DNA of 64,000 nucleotides from Phenylobacterium sp. SCN 70-31 (GTDB lineage Bacteria; Pseudomonadota; Alphaproteobacteria; Caulobacterales; Caulobacteraceae), in contig NZ_MEEX01000007.1 of the NCBI RefSeq assembly GCF_001724605.1, forward strand, positions 227,048-291,047, in the 5' to 3' direction. Within the stretch, counting starts at the first letter, position 1, and the number at the start of each line of letters is the position of its first letter. Shown piece by piece: positions 28,136-36,845 of the stretch. The position numbers and the translations under genes were made by a program. The notes below the pieces were generated by a model. The model had not been told where the DNA came from, ran no database searches, and worked only from the letters and a program-made list of their open reading frames with translations.

Positions 28136-28430
28136 GTCACGCACCTTGAAAGACGGCGCCGCCAACCTCGGCGGGCTGCGGCGTCCGTGCGCAAAATTCT
28201 CAAGTCCGCGCTACCGAAATGTTGCCAGGAGGCCGGGGATTCGAAATCTCCGCCTCCGCGCCGGCCGCCTGGGGGCGTGTTCTCTACCCATTATGGGGGT
28301 TCCGGCAGGGCGCGCGCGATTTCCAGCCATCCTGGACGCCGGGTCGCGCAGATGGGGAATTCACGTCTCCAGCCCCTTGCGCTTCGGCGGCATCGCGAAC
28401 AGTTTGCCGGCGGCTTTGTCGGGGGTGTGC

Positions 28431-29324
28431 ATGACGGTCCGTGCGGGATTGGCGGTGGTTGCAGCCGCTTGGGGCCTGGCCGCCGGGGGTGTGGCGTCCG
28501 GACAGGATGCGCCGGCCTTTCCCGAGACGCTCAGTCGCGAACCCCTGCTGCGCTGGCTGCAGCGCGAGACCGACATCATGCCCGAACGGGTGTTGGCGGT
28601 GACGCCCCAGGCCATCACTTCGGTCGTCTCGACGTTTCCGGCGGGAGGCGGGCAGGGGCCGCGCGTCGTCATCCGGGCCGAGGCGCTCTCGGCGGAAACC
28701 CATATGCGGACGGGCGCGCTGTCGTGGCACGTGTCGCTGCAGGCCGATTGCCAGGGCCGCCGACTGCGGCTGGGCGAGACGACGGGCTATCCGCAGCGAA
28801 ACCTCCTGGGCGAGCGCCTGCTCCTTCGGGTCGCCGAGACGGAGTGGCGGGTCCCCGAACCGGGGACGGCGCTGGAGAGCGCATGGCGGGCCGCCTGCGA
28901 CCCGAGCTTCAAGGGCCCGTTCCAGACCTCCGCCGTCAGCGTCGCCCGTCCCGACGAGCCTTCGCCGGCGCCGTCCGCTCCCGCGCCGGCGGCCAGGCAA
29001 CCTGTCGCCAGGGAGCCGGTCGCCACAGACCCGGCCGTCGTTCCGTCAATCCAACACGCATCCCCTCCGCCCCGCCAGGTCCGCGCGGGTGGGTATGTCG
29101 TGCAGGTGGGCGCCTCGCCGTCCGAAGCCGAGGCGCGGGGCCTGCTGGACGCCGTCCGTGACCGTGCGGGCGGCCGGGAGACCCGCATCGAAAGCGCCGT
29201 GGTCGGAGGGCGCACCTGGCGTCGAGCCGTGGTGGCAGGTTTCGGCGATGCGGAAGAGGCCGGCGCCTTCTGCGGCGGCCTGAAGGCGGCGGGCCGCGAC
29301 TGCTTCGTGCGCCCCGCGCGCTGA
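28431..29324 (+). CDS. SPOR-domain exported protein
   Basis: A 297-residue periplasmic protein with a signal peptide (MTVRAGLAVVAAAWGLAAGGVASG). The first half is an unrecognised domain with one Cys pair (LQADCQGRR ... AACDPSFKG). A Pro/Ala linker (about 175-220) leads to a C-terminal SPOR domain (about 224-297): GGYVVQVGASPSEAEARGLL, then a sheet/helix pattern ending CGGLKAAGRDCFVRPAR. SPOR domains bind denuded septal peptidoglycan, so a role at the division site or in wall remodelling is likely. Start ATG 28431, preceded by GGGGG. No division gene is adjacent. Confidence 0.82.
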   Translation: MTVRAGLAVVAAAWGLAAGGVASGQDAPAFPETLSREPLLRWLQRETDIMPERVLAVTPQAITSVVSTFPAGGGQGPRVVIRAEALSAETHMRTGALSWHVSLQADCQGRRLRLGETTGYPQRNLLGERLLLRVAETEWRVPEPGTALESAWRAACDPSFKGPFQTSAVSVARPDEPSPAPSAPAPAARQPVAREPVATDPAVVPSIQHASPPPRQVRAGGYVVQVGASPSEAEARGLLDAVRDRAGGRETRIESAVVGGRTWRRAVVAGFGDAEEAGAFCGGLKAAGRDCFVRPAR

Positions 29325-29581
29325 GCCGTCGCGAACGGCTGACGGATTTTCCATATCGCGGGCTGTCTCGTTCAGGGCGTTCCACCCTGGAGCAGCGATC
29401 CCTCGCGCCTGGTGACCGCAGCGTCGACTTTCCCTGGTGAGTTGAATTACGATGCGCGCGAAAGGCGAGTGGCGCAAATCTGAACCGTAGCGGTCGAGGC
29501 CGGACCGACGGCCGGGCCTCGAAATGGTCACAGCGGCGCCATTCATGGGCGCCATCGGGTCGATGGGACCCTGGAGGAGCC

Positions 29582-29953
29582 ATGTCGGCGGGGCTGAAGC
29601 AGGTTCTGGTGAGCCCGATCACGAGTTCGATCTCCATCGCCCTGGCGGTGGCGCTCGCCACGGCGCTCGGGATCTCGTCCGGGGCATGGCAGTCGGAGCG
29701 GGCGGGCTATCGTCAGCGCATCGCCGAACTCACCCGCGCGGCCGACCGGGCCGAGGCGGGCCTGCGGAGCGAACTTGCGGCCTGTCACGCCAAGCAGGTC
29801 GCGCGGGACGCGCTCGAGGCCGAGTTCGCCGCGCGCGGAACCACCGTCGCCGACGAGGCGCGGCGCCTCCTGGCGCAACAGCCCGAAGGGATCGACGCCT
29901 GCGCGCGCATGGAAAGCGCCGACCGCGCCGTGTTGTCGAACCTGAAGAAGTGA
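29582..29953 (+). CDS. i-spanin (Rz)-like inner-membrane protein
   Basis: A 123-residue protein: one N-terminal membrane helix (SSISIALAVALATALGISS, about 14-32) and then a long charged helical segment (AGYRQRIAELTRAADRAEAG to about residue 95) ending ACARMESADRAVLSNLKK. This is the layout of phage Rz i-spanins (signal anchor plus periplasmic coiled coil). The next gene overlaps its stop by one base and encodes a Pro-rich lipoprotein, as expected of an Rz1 partner. The ATG has GGAGGAG nine bases ahead. The family link is by architecture, not by a search. No phage gene is adjacent. Confidence 0.6.
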   Translation: MSAGLKQVLVSPITSSISIALAVALATALGISSGAWQSERAGYRQRIAELTRAADRAEAGLRSELAACHAKQVARDALEAEFAARGTTVADEARRLLAQQPEGIDACARMESADRAVLSNLKK

Positions 29954-30291
29954 TGCGCGAACCCGTCCGTATCGCCCTCCTGTCCGGCGTGCTGCTGGCC
30001 GCCGCCGGGTGCCAGAACTTGAAGCGCGCCGAGCCTGCGCCGTCGCCCATTGTCGAGGCGCCTCCGGTCGTCCTGCCCGTCCCGCCCCCGCCGCGTCCGC
30101 CGCCGCCGCCGGCGGCGGCCAGGAGCTGTGTGCCGCGGAACCTGCCGCCGGCGCCCCGCTACCCCGACACCGATGCAGCGCTGCGGGCGGCGGCCGGCGC
30201 GGCCGACCGCTACCAGTTGATGGCCGCGGGTCGCCTGCTGCGCCAGAAGCGGCTGGAGGACCTGGAGCGCGTCGTCCAGAACTGTCGCTAG
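29953..30291 (+). CDS. o-spanin (Rz1)-like proline-rich lipoprotein
   Basis: A 112-residue lipoprotein: short signal peptide (MREPVRIALLSGVLLAAAGC, lipobox AAGC), then about 40 residues of Pro/Val/Ala (PPVVLPVPPPPRPPPPP), a Cys, and a C-terminal block RYPDTDAALRAAAGAADRYQ then LLRQKRLEDLERVVQNC. Outer-membrane o-spanins are small proline-rich lipoproteins encoded next to or inside the i-spanin gene. The ending resembles the C-terminus of lambda Rz in spacing (aromatic-rich helix ending in NC/QC), so this may be a mixed architecture. Start overlaps the previous stop (TGATG). The end overlaps the convergent dioxygenase gene by four bases. Confidence 0.6.
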   Translation: MREPVRIALLSGVLLAAAGCQNLKRAEPAPSPIVEAPPVVLPVPPPPRPPPPPAAARSCVPRNLPPAPRYPDTDAALRAAAGAADRYQLMAAGRLLRQKRLEDLERVVQNCR

Positions 30292-31151
30292 AGGGCGAGG
30301 CCCACGGTGACCGAGCCGGTGTAGCCGACGCCGACCGAGCCGCTGAGCGTCGGCGTCATGGCCGCGTTCTGGGCGGCGGTGTTGTCTCCGAAGATTCCGT
30401 CGCTCGACAGGCTCGTGCGGGCGAACCGCGCGGCGCTCGTGGGATAGCCGCTGGTGGCGTAGACCGCGTTGCAGACGTCGGCGGGCAGCGCGAACTGGGA
30501 CACCAGCAGGCGGTTCGCATAGGCCGTCGCGGTGGCCAGGCTGCGATAGACCTCGAAATGGATGTGGGGGTAACGACCCTCGTAGCAGCCGGGGACGATG
30601 GTGGTGAAGGTCGCCTGGCCGGCGGCGTTCGTGGCCTGGACCCCACGCAGGTAGTTCTGCTGGGGCAGGTCGTAGATCGAGTAGCGACCGTCGGCGTCGG
30701 CCTGCCAGATATAGATGGCGTACTCGGCGAGAGCGGCGCAGCCGGCGTTCACGTTCGTCAGATTGATCGTGAGGGTCAGCGGCACGCCCGGCGCGGTTCC
30801 AGATTGGCCTGCGATGCTTGAGCGGATGTCGCTGCGAACGACGCCGCTCGTGGTCACGATGTTGGACAGCACCCCGTTCGCCAGGTTGGAGCCATCGGCG
30901 GGGTAGGGGCCGTTCGTCTCGGTGGGGGTGGTGGAGCAGGCGGCCGACGCCGTTCCGGTGGTTCCCGCGCCGGTTCCGCCGGTCGTCGTCGTCGTGGTCG
31001 AGGTGGAGTTTGCGCCTTCGGATCCCGAGCCGCCACAGCCCTGGAGCAGCAGGCCTCCGCCTCCGGCCGCCAGGAGGACCAGCATCCGGCGTCGGCCCAG
31101 GACGGCGAGATCGAATGGCAGACCCCGGTCGTGGTCGTCCATATGGCGCAT
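30288..31151 (-). CDS. Intradiol ring-cleavage dioxygenase, Tat lipoprotein
   Basis: A 287-residue protein with a twin-arginine-type N-terminus (LGRRRMLVLLAAGGGGLLLQGCG, lipobox LQGC), so it is probably exported folded and lipid-anchored. After a Thr/Gly linker comes an intradiol dioxygenase fold: ETNGPYPADG at the start, GCAALAEYAIYIWQADADGR, and the iron-ligand block YEGRYPHIHFEVY (Tyr, Arg, His, His). Cytoplasmic members split catechols; exported ones are less studied and may act on aromatic compounds outside the membrane. Start ATG 31151 is preferred over ATG 31142. No aromatic-degradation operon is adjacent. Confidence 0.85.
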   Translation of the reverse strand: MRHMDDHDRGLPFDLAVLGRRRMLVLLAAGGGGLLLQGCGGSGSEGANSTSTTTTTTGGTGAGTTGTASAACSTTPTETNGPYPADGSNLANGVLSNIVTTSGVVRSDIRSSIAGQSGTAPGVPLTLTINLTNVNAGCAALAEYAIYIWQADADGRYSIYDLPQQNYLRGVQATNAAGQATFTTIVPGCYEGRYPHIHFEVYRSLATATAYANRLLVSQFALPADVCNAVYATSGYPTSAARFARTSLSSDGIFGDNTAAQNAAMTPTLSGSVGVGYTGSVTVGLAL

Positions 31152-31325
31152 GTGTGTGGCGTCCTTCGGCGTGTGTCGGGAGCCGGACGATGCGGGCGCG
31201 GTTGGGACTGGCGAATGTCCCGCGCATTGCCGACGCATTTCACGTTGTCACGAGCGACGGGGACGCGGCGGCGGCCGTTGCGGCGGCGGTGCGCGCCCGT
31301 CAGACTGTTCGCCGGAGGAGGCGTC

Positions 31326-32387
31326 ATGGCCGACTATCGCGAAAGGCTGGCGCGCGATCTGGACCGGTGGATCGCCGCGCGACTGGTGCCGGCCGAGAAT
31401 CGCGCCGCGATTCTGGAGAGCGTCGCCGAGCCGCGGCGGCTGGATGCGGCGACCGCCTTGGCGATCGTGGGCGGGCTGCTGGCCGGGGCGGCGGTGATCG
31501 CCTTCGTGGCCGCCAACTGGTCCGAGATTCCCCGGCTGGCGCGTTTCACGCTGGTTCTGGCGGCGTTTCTGGGCGCCGCGGGCGGTGCGGCGTGGGCGTC
31601 CGGCCGGGGACGGCCGGTGCTGTCGCAGGTGTTGCTCTGCGTGGCGGCGATGGTCTTCGCAGCCGCGATCGGGCTGACGGGCCAGATCTTCGACATCGCC
31701 GGGGACGCGAAGGCCGCCTTGCGGGGCGCGGGCTTGGCGGCCGCGCTGCTGGCGCTGGCCGGCGGTGCTCCCTGGGTCGGGGTGGTGGCCCTGGTGTTTA
31801 CCGGACTGGGAGACCTGAGCGGGTCGGGCCGCGGGGACGACGGCCAGATCTGGCCGGGATGGCTCGTCGTGGCGGCCCCGCTGGCCGCGGCGACCGCCCT
31901 GGCGGGCCGGTCGTCCGCGCTGGCTCACGCCGCCGGGATCGGCGCGTTCGTGGCCGTCTTCACCTTGCAGGGATTCGTCGCCGGCCGGACGGAGGTCGTC
32001 TTTCTGTCCGCCGCCGCCGTCCTCGGGGCGGGGGCGGCCGTCGCTCGTGCCCTGCGGCCACGCGGCCAGGCGCCTGCGGGCGTCCTCTACGGCTGGCTGG
32101 CCTGGGGCGGGCTGGCGTGTTTCGGTCTGGCCCGCTTCGGCGACGGCCTGTCCGGGGTGGGCCACAGCGCCGCGTGGATGGCGCTGTCCGTCGCGGTCAT
32201 CGTCCTGGGCCGCCATGACCGACATGCGCCGGTCACCGCCGCCGGTGTCGTCGGCCTGATCGCGGCGGGAGCCAGTCTCTTGCACGACCTGGGCGTGGAC
32301 CTGATGCTGGCCGCCGGGGTCTTCGGCCTGGGTTCGCTCGTGGCGCTGGCGGTGGCGTTCGCGTTGCGCCGGAGGCGGACGTCATGA
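31326..32387 (+). CDS. DUF2157 multi-pass membrane protein
   Basis: A 353-residue inner-membrane protein with about ten hydrophobic segments. The N-terminal DUF2157 region shows the amphipathic RERLARDLDRWIAARLVPAE start and then DAATALAIVGGLLAGAAVIAF and ANWSEIPRLARFTLVL, which are family landmarks. Function is unknown across the family. It overlaps the following gene as ATGA, and the same gene pair (DUF2157 plus GDYXXLXY protein) occurs in many proteobacteria, so the two probably form a complex. Start ATG 31326. GGAGG is 14 bases upstream, at an unusually long spacing. Confidence 0.82.
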   Translation: MADYRERLARDLDRWIAARLVPAENRAAILESVAEPRRLDAATALAIVGGLLAGAAVIAFVAANWSEIPRLARFTLVLAAFLGAAGGAAWASGRGRPVLSQVLLCVAAMVFAAAIGLTGQIFDIAGDAKAALRGAGLAAALLALAGGAPWVGVVALVFTGLGDLSGSGRGDDGQIWPGWLVVAAPLAAATALAGRSSALAHAAGIGAFVAVFTLQGFVAGRTEVVFLSAAAVLGAGAAVARALRPRGQAPAGVLYGWLAWGGLACFGLARFGDGLSGVGHSAAWMALSVAVIVLGRHDRHAPVTAAGVVGLIAAGASLLHDLGVDLMLAAGVFGLGSLVALAVAFALRRRRTS

Positions 32388-33001
32388 TGCTCCCGGCGCC
32401 TCCGGCGCGTATCCTGGCCGTGGCGATCCTCCTGGCGGCGATGCTGTGCGGACTCGTGATCCGGGAGGGTGTCGCGCGGGCCGGCGGAGAGGAAATCCGG
32501 TTGGCGATCACGGGCTACGATCCGCGCAGCCTCCTGAGCGGCCACCATGTTCGCTTCCAGATCCGCGGCGACGATCCCACCGGAGCGGCCTGCGCCCCCG
32601 GCTCGGAGCGGATCGCGGTCGCGCCGAAGCGGTGGGTGGCGCTGCGTCGCCAGGGCGAAGCGCATGTGGTGTCCGGCGCCGCCGACAGCCGGGCCGAGGC
32701 TGCGGCGATGGGCGAGGTCGTTGTCCGCGGAAGCTTGAACTGCATGAGCGCCATGGATGAGACGGTCCTTCCGGATGGGGCCGTCCGTCGAGAGTCGGTG
32801 AGTCGCCTGGCGTCGATCGACCTGGGCGTCGATCGCATCCACCTCGATCAGGCGCAGGCCCAGGTGCTGGAACGCCGGCTTCAGGGCCGTGAAGAGGCTG
32901 CGGCGCGCGCCTTCGCCGTGTTCTCGGTCGACGACGGCGGCAAGGCGCGGCTCAAGGGCCTGATCGTCGAGGGGCGGCGTTACGACCTCGACTGGTGGTG
33001 A
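32384..33001 (+). CDS. GDYXXLXY-domain membrane-anchored protein
   Basis: A 205-residue protein with one N-terminal membrane helix (ARILAVAILLAAMLCGLVIRE) and a periplasmic domain. The family core is present as ITGYDPRSLLSGHHVRFQI; the namesake GDYxxLxY is changed to GHHVRF, a divergent version. A second part has two Cys (ACAPGSE, LNCMSAM) and an acidic C-terminus with VEGRRYDLDWW. It overlaps the DUF2157 gene by four bases and is its usual partner. Function unknown. The stop at 33001 is 35 bases before the convergent serine-hydrolase gene. Confidence 0.75.
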   Translation: MMLPAPPARILAVAILLAAMLCGLVIREGVARAGGEEIRLAITGYDPRSLLSGHHVRFQIRGDDPTGAACAPGSERIAVAPKRWVALRRQGEAHVVSGAADSRAEAAAMGEVVVRGSLNCMSAMDETVLPDGAVRRESVSRLASIDLGVDRIHLDQAQAQVLERRLQGREEAAARAFAVFSVDDGGKARLKGLIVEGRRYDLDWW

Positions 33002-33035
33002 CGCGCCAAGCCTCTCCGATCGGGTAGGGATTCGA

Positions 33036-34283
33036 TCAGGACCGGTCGGTCAGAGCCGCATAGACCGCCTTTGGCGAAATATCGCGGACGGCCGGCGTTC
33101 CGGCTCCGGGGATCGAGCCGTTCAGGTTCTGGATCATGCCCACGAAGACGATGTCGTGGGTGGGGTCGATCCAGAACCAGGTGCCGAAGGCGCCGCCCCA
33201 CCAATAGGTGTCCCTGCCCTGAGGCAGGCCGCTGATCGCCGGGTCCTCGTGGACGGCGACATCCATGCCGAAGCCGACGCCCTTCTGGACCGGGCCATAG
33301 AGATCGACGCCCACGCCCGGCCGAAGCACGCTTTTGCGCATCAGCTTCACGGTGTCGGGCTTCAGGATGCGTGCGCCGTCCAGGTCGCCGCCGTTCAGCA
33401 ACGCCTGGCAGAAGCGGTAGTAGTCCGGGGTCGTGGAGTAGAGGCCGCCCGATCCCGAGAGGAAGCGGGGCTTGGCGGTCAGGATCGGGCTCTGGGGCGC
33501 GGGCGCGATCCTGCCGGCGTCATAGGTGTGTATGCGCGCCACGCGGCCCGCGCGGCGAGGATCGACCCAGAACTGGGTGTCGGGCATCTTCAGCGGATCG
33601 AAGATGTGCTTCTGGAAATAGTCCGCAAGATCCATTCCGGACATCTTCTCAACGAGATAGCCCTGAATGTTGACGACGGGCCCGTAAGCCCAGTCGGTCC
33701 CGGGCTGGCTGGCCAGTGGCAGGGCGGCCAGCTTGGCGATCATGCCGTCCAGATCGCTCTCGGCCAGGTTCTGAGAGGCGTAGGCCGCGCTGACGCCGAA
33801 GCCCGCCGTATGGCTCATGAGCTGGGCCATGGTCATGGGCGAGGTCTGATCCACGAGGTCGCCGCCGGCCGTCTTCACCCTCAGGCCCGCGAATTCCGGT
33901 ATGTGCCGGGCCACGGGGTCATCCAGTTTCCACCGGCCTTGCTCCCAGAGCTGCATCATGGCGACGCCGGTCACGGGCTTGGTCATGGAGGCGATGCGGA
34001 AGATCGAGTCGGCTGCGACCGGGGCGTCCGCGCCAGCGTCCAGGCGTCCGTACGCGTCCAGGTTCACCACCTTACCCCGGCGCGCGAGCAGAGTGACGAC
34101 GCCCGCCAGCTTCTGCTGGTCGACCAGGGCGCGCATCTCGGTGTTGAGGGCGGCCACGCCGCTCGCCGAAAAGCCCGCCGAGGCCGGAGGTTGCAGGCCG
34201 ATCTTCGCCCAGGCCGGCGCAGCGGCCAGACCGACGCCGCCCACAGCGCCCAGAAGCAATCCCCGTCGATCAAGCATCCGCAT
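33036..34283 (-). CDS. Serine hydrolase, class C beta-lactamase/esterase family
   Basis: A 415-residue exported serine hydrolase of the penicillin-binding-protein-like family (EstB/AmpC type). The N-terminus [20 protein letters not shown] is a Tat signal. The catalytic Ser-xx-Lys is SMTK within [20 protein letters not shown], followed by LMSHTAGFG and [16 protein letters not shown], where Tyr in AYGP fills the YxN position. The C-terminal [11 protein letters not shown] replaces the KTG box (HxG-like in esterases). Members act as esterases, lipases or peptidases more often than true beta-lactamases. ATG 34283 chosen because it gives the Tat signal; an ATG 144 bases upstream gives no signal. 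Confidence 0.85.
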   Translation of the reverse strand: MRMLDRRGLLLGAVGGVGLAAAPAWAKIGLQPPASAGFSASGVAALNTEMRALVDQQKLAGVVTLLARRGKVVNLDAYGRLDAGADAPVAADSIFRIASMTKPVTGVAMMQLWEQGRWKLDDPVARHIPEFAGLRVKTAGGDLVDQTSPMTMAQLMSHTAGFGVSAAYASQNLAESDLDGMIAKLAALPLASQPGTDWAYGPVVNIQGYLVEKMSGMDLADYFQKHIFDPLKMPDTQFWVDPRRAGRVARIHTYDAGRIAPAPQSPILTAKPRFLSGSGGLYSTTPDYYRFCQALLNGGDLDGARILKPDTVKLMRKSVLRPGVGVDLYGPVQKGVGFGMDVAVHEDPAISGLPQGRDTYWWGGAFGTWFWIDPTHDIVFVGMIQNLNGSIPGAGTPAVRDISPKAVYAALTDRS

Positions 34284-34434
34284 GGCGTCTCTCCCCAAAG
34301 CCTTGGCCCGGCGCGCAGGCTCTCGTCCGAGATGGCGGCTCGGCGCCGGAAAACTCGCCAGCCTGTTTTGCGGGCATGTTTCAGGACGCCGGCCGTTTCC
34401 GTCAACGCCGGGGACCATCGTGCGCAAGCTGCCT

Positions 34435-34465
34435 GTCGCGGGAACGAGACGGGTCGTTCCGCGAC
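34435..34465. repeat. Long inverted repeat upstream of the symporter gene
   Basis: GTCGCGGGAACGA (34435-34447) faces TCGTTCCGCGAC (34454-34465) across a 6-base loop, a 12-bp stem with one bulged G. No T run follows on either strand, so it is an operator or leader hairpin rather than a terminator. Confidence 0.6.
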
Positions 34466-34543
34466 GGACGGCGAAAAGGCTGTCGGCGCAGTGGAGCCGC
34501 AGCCACGGCGTTGATACGGTCGCTGCGGCGAGGGGAGAGTCGA

Positions 34544-35872
34544 TTGGCAGGCATCAGGCAGGTGGACGCGCCGGTCGGCCGGCGGCCGTGGTGGACGCAG
34601 CTCTATGTCCAGGTGCTCGTCGCGATCACCCTGGGCGCCCTGATCGGGCACGTCTGGCCCGCTACGGGCGAGGCGCTGAAGCCGCTGGGCGACGCTTTCA
34701 TCAAGCTGGTGAAGATGATCATCGCCCCGGTGATCTTCCTGACCGTCGTCACCGGGATCGCCGGCATGCGGGACCTGAGCAAGGTCGGCGGCGTGGCGGG
34801 CAAGGCCTTCGCATATTTCATCGTGGTGTCCAGTTTCGCACTGCTGGTGGGGCTGGTGGTGGCCAATGTGGTCCGGCCTGGCGCGGGCATGAACATCGAT
34901 CCGGCCAGTCTCGATCCGGCCGTGGTGGCGGGCTACGCGAGCAAATCCCACGACATGACGATCGTGGGCTTTCTGATGGACATCATCCCGTCCACGGTCG
35001 CCGGCGCTTTCGTGGACGGCAACATTCTTCAGGTCCTGTTCTTCTCGATCCCGTTCGGGCTGGCCCTGGCGATGATCGGCGACCGTGGCCAGCCGGCCCT
35101 GGACGTCCTGAATTCGGTGGGCGAGGCCTTCTTCCGCCTGGTGGCGATCTTCATGCGCGCCGCGCCCGTGGGCGCTTTCGGGGCCTTCGCCTTCACGGTC
35201 GGCAAGTATGGCATCGAGAGCATCCTGAGCCTCGCCGCCCTCGTCGGGACCTTCTATGCCACGTCGCTGATCTTCGTGCTGGTGGTGCTGGGGGCGATCG
35301 CGGCGGCCAACGGCTTTTCGATCCTGAAGCTGATCCGCTACCTCAAGGAGGAGTTGCTGCTGGTCCTGGGCACCAGTTCTTCCGAGGCGGCGCTGCCCTC
35401 GCTGATGGAGAAGATGGAGCGGGCCGGCGCGGCCAAGCCTGTGGTGGGCCTGGTGGTGCCGACCGGCTATTCGTTCAACCTGGACGGCACCAACATCTAC
35501 ATGACGTTGGCGGCGTTGTTCATCGCACAGGCCGTGGGAATCGACCTGTCGCTCCAGGAACAGCTTCTGCTGCTGGCCGTGGCGATGCTGAGTTCGAAGG
35601 GAGCGGCGGGCGTCACGGGCGCGGGGTTCATTACGCTGGCCGCCACGCTTCAGGTCGTTCCGAGCGTGCCGGTGGCCGGCATGGCGCTCATCCTGGGCGT
35701 GGACCGGTTCATGAGCGAATGCCGGGCGTTGACCAACTTCATCGGCAATGCGGTGGCGACGCTGGTGGTCTCGCGCTGGGAAGGCCAACTCGATCGAGAG
35801 CGTCTGGCAGAGGTGCTGGCTGGAAGGCCCGCGCCTGTGGCGGCGCCGCCCGTGGAGGCCGACGCCGACTGA
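34544..35872 (+). CDS. Dicarboxylate/amino acid:cation symporter (DctA/GltP family)
   Basis: A 442-residue inner-membrane secondary transporter that imports C4-dicarboxylates or acidic amino acids with protons or sodium. Family motifs are present: [17 protein letters not shown] at the first helix, [21 protein letters not shown], the hairpin serine stretch [32 protein letters not shown], and [15 protein letters not shown]. The best start is TTG 34544 (GGGGAGAG four bases ahead). GTG 34562 is an alternative. The open frame reaches ATG 34376 but that part is basic and unconserved. It ends directly against the convergent response-regulator gene. Confidence 0.9.
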   Translation: MAGIRQVDAPVGRRPWWTQLYVQVLVAITLGALIGHVWPATGEALKPLGDAFIKLVKMIIAPVIFLTVVTGIAGMRDLSKVGGVAGKAFAYFIVVSSFALLVGLVVANVVRPGAGMNIDPASLDPAVVAGYASKSHDMTIVGFLMDIIPSTVAGAFVDGNILQVLFFSIPFGLALAMIGDRGQPALDVLNSVGEAFFRLVAIFMRAAPVGAFGAFAFTVGKYGIESILSLAALVGTFYATSLIFVLVVLGAIAAANGFSILKLIRYLKEELLLVLGTSSSEAALPSLMEKMERAGAAKPVVGLVVPTGYSFNLDGTNIYMTLAALFIAQAVGIDLSLQEQLLLLAVAMLSSKGAAGVTGAGFITLAATLQVVPSVPVAGMALILGVDRFMSECRALTNFIGNAVATLVVSRWEGQLDRERLAEVLAGRPAPVAAPPVEADAD

Positions 35873-36301
35873 TCAGCTCGCGCGGCTGAGGGCCGCCGCG
35901 GACGTCGGCGACACGCATCGCCGGATACTGGCCATCAGGCCCGCCACCAGGATGGGCTTCGAGACGAAGTCGTTGAAACCCAGAGCCACATATTCTGCGG
36001 GCCGACGCGAATAGATGTCGGCCGTCAGCGCGATCACCGGGGTCTTGCCCTCGGGACCGGGCAGGGCGCGAAGGCGCTCGATCACCTCGATCCCGGTCAT
36101 GCCGGGCATGTGGATGTCGAGCAGCATGATGTCGAAGGATTCGACCGAGAGCCGCTCCAGCGCCTCGGCTCCCGAGCACGCCATCACCGCCTGGTGGCCG
36201 AAGGCGCCCAGGATTTCCTGCACAACGCGCAGGTTCATCGGATCATCGTCGACGTGCAGGACCTTGAGCGGCCTGCCGACGTCCGCCGGGCTGTTTCGCA
36301 C
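35873..36301 (-). CDS. Single-domain response regulator
   Basis: A 142-residue stand-alone receiver domain with no output domain. The acidic pocket is VDDDPMN and the phosphoacceptor is Asp62 in LLDIHMPGMTG; ALTAD gives the Thr switch residue and SKPI the conserved Lys. It resembles the receiver of the hybrid kinase at 21835-25320. The likely start is GTG 36301, with GGAG seven bases ahead; the frame is open to a GTG at 36361. Single-domain receivers in Caulobacteraceae act in phosphorelays or bind motor/regulatory partners. No kinase is immediately adjacent; the stop touches the symporter stop. Confidence 0.85.
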   Translation of the reverse strand: MRNSPADVGRPLKVLHVDDDPMNLRVVQEILGAFGHQAVMACSGAEALERLSVESFDIMLLDIHMPGMTGIEVIERLRALPGPEGKTPVIALTADIYSRRPAEYVALGFNDFVSKPILVAGLMASIRRCVSPTSAAALSRAS

Positions 36302-36537
36302 GGTTCGGCTCCGAAGGGGCGGCGTGACAGTACGCGCCCAACTTGCTCCCGGAAGCTGCACCTTGCGGTTTAAGGTAAGACTGACGGACGTGCTGAATCC
36401 GTATTAACCGTGGCGGTTTCTGTCGGCTCGACTTGGGCGATGGCAGTCGTCATGTCGCGGCGGCCGAGCGAAGACTGAATCCGCCGTCATGGTTGTATTT
36501 TATGAAAGTTAAATCCCAGATATTCTTTGGGGCCGTT

Positions 36538-36642
36538 TCAAACGACGCCGGCGGCCACGCAGACCAGGGCGGCGGCCGAGGCCAGCAGCGCGAGGGTTTC
36601 GGGCATGCGAGACCAGCGGATGGCGTAGCGTTGGCGCATCAT
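36538..36642 (-). CDS. 34-residue single-span membrane peptide
   Basis: Short reading frame beginning ATG ATG at 36642, preceded by GGGAGG at ideal spacing (GGGAGG TCCC ATG). The peptide has a basic N-terminus (MMRQRYAIRWSRM) and one hydrophobic helix (ETLALLASAAALVCVAAGVV). A strong sigma-70 promoter lies at 36790-36818 and a leader hairpin at 36675-36693. The combination of promoter, leader and ribosome site supports expression. Function unknown; it may also be a short leader or regulatory transcript. Confidence 0.6.
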   Translation of the reverse strand: MMRQRYAIRWSRMPETLALLASAAALVCVAAGVV

Positions 36643-36674
36643 GGGACCTCCCGTCGGGGCCAAGGGCTCGCCAC

Positions 36675-36693
36675 CCGGACCCCCACGGTCCGG
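36675..36693 (-). promoter_or_regulatory. Hairpin in the leader of the 34-residue peptide gene
   Basis: CCGGACC (36675-36681) pairs with GGTCCGG (36687-36693), loop of five. It lies between the promoter (36790-36818) and the ribosome site (about 36651). There is no T run after it. Confidence 0.5.
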
Positions 36694-36789
36694 GGGGAGG
36701 GAGTGTTTGCGGGCCGGACGTTTCACGGCTGGGGCGGCCGCTGTCCGTCGGTCCGGGTGACGAGGTCTCGATATTCAGTTTATGCGTGT

Positions 36790-36818
36790 TTAGTATTTAC
36801 TGTATACTTCGGTGTCAA
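36790..36818 (-). promoter_or_regulatory. Strong sigma-70 promoter on the minus strand
   Basis: TTGACA (36818-36813), 17 bases, TACTAA (36795-36790), both close to consensus, in an AT-rich patch unlike its surroundings. The spacer and -10 contain the inverted repeat AGTAT / ATACT. It points at the 34-residue peptide gene (36538-36642), with a leader of about 140 bases. Confidence 0.65.
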
Positions 36819-36845
36819 GCCGTTGCGGCAGGACTGTGGGCGGCT

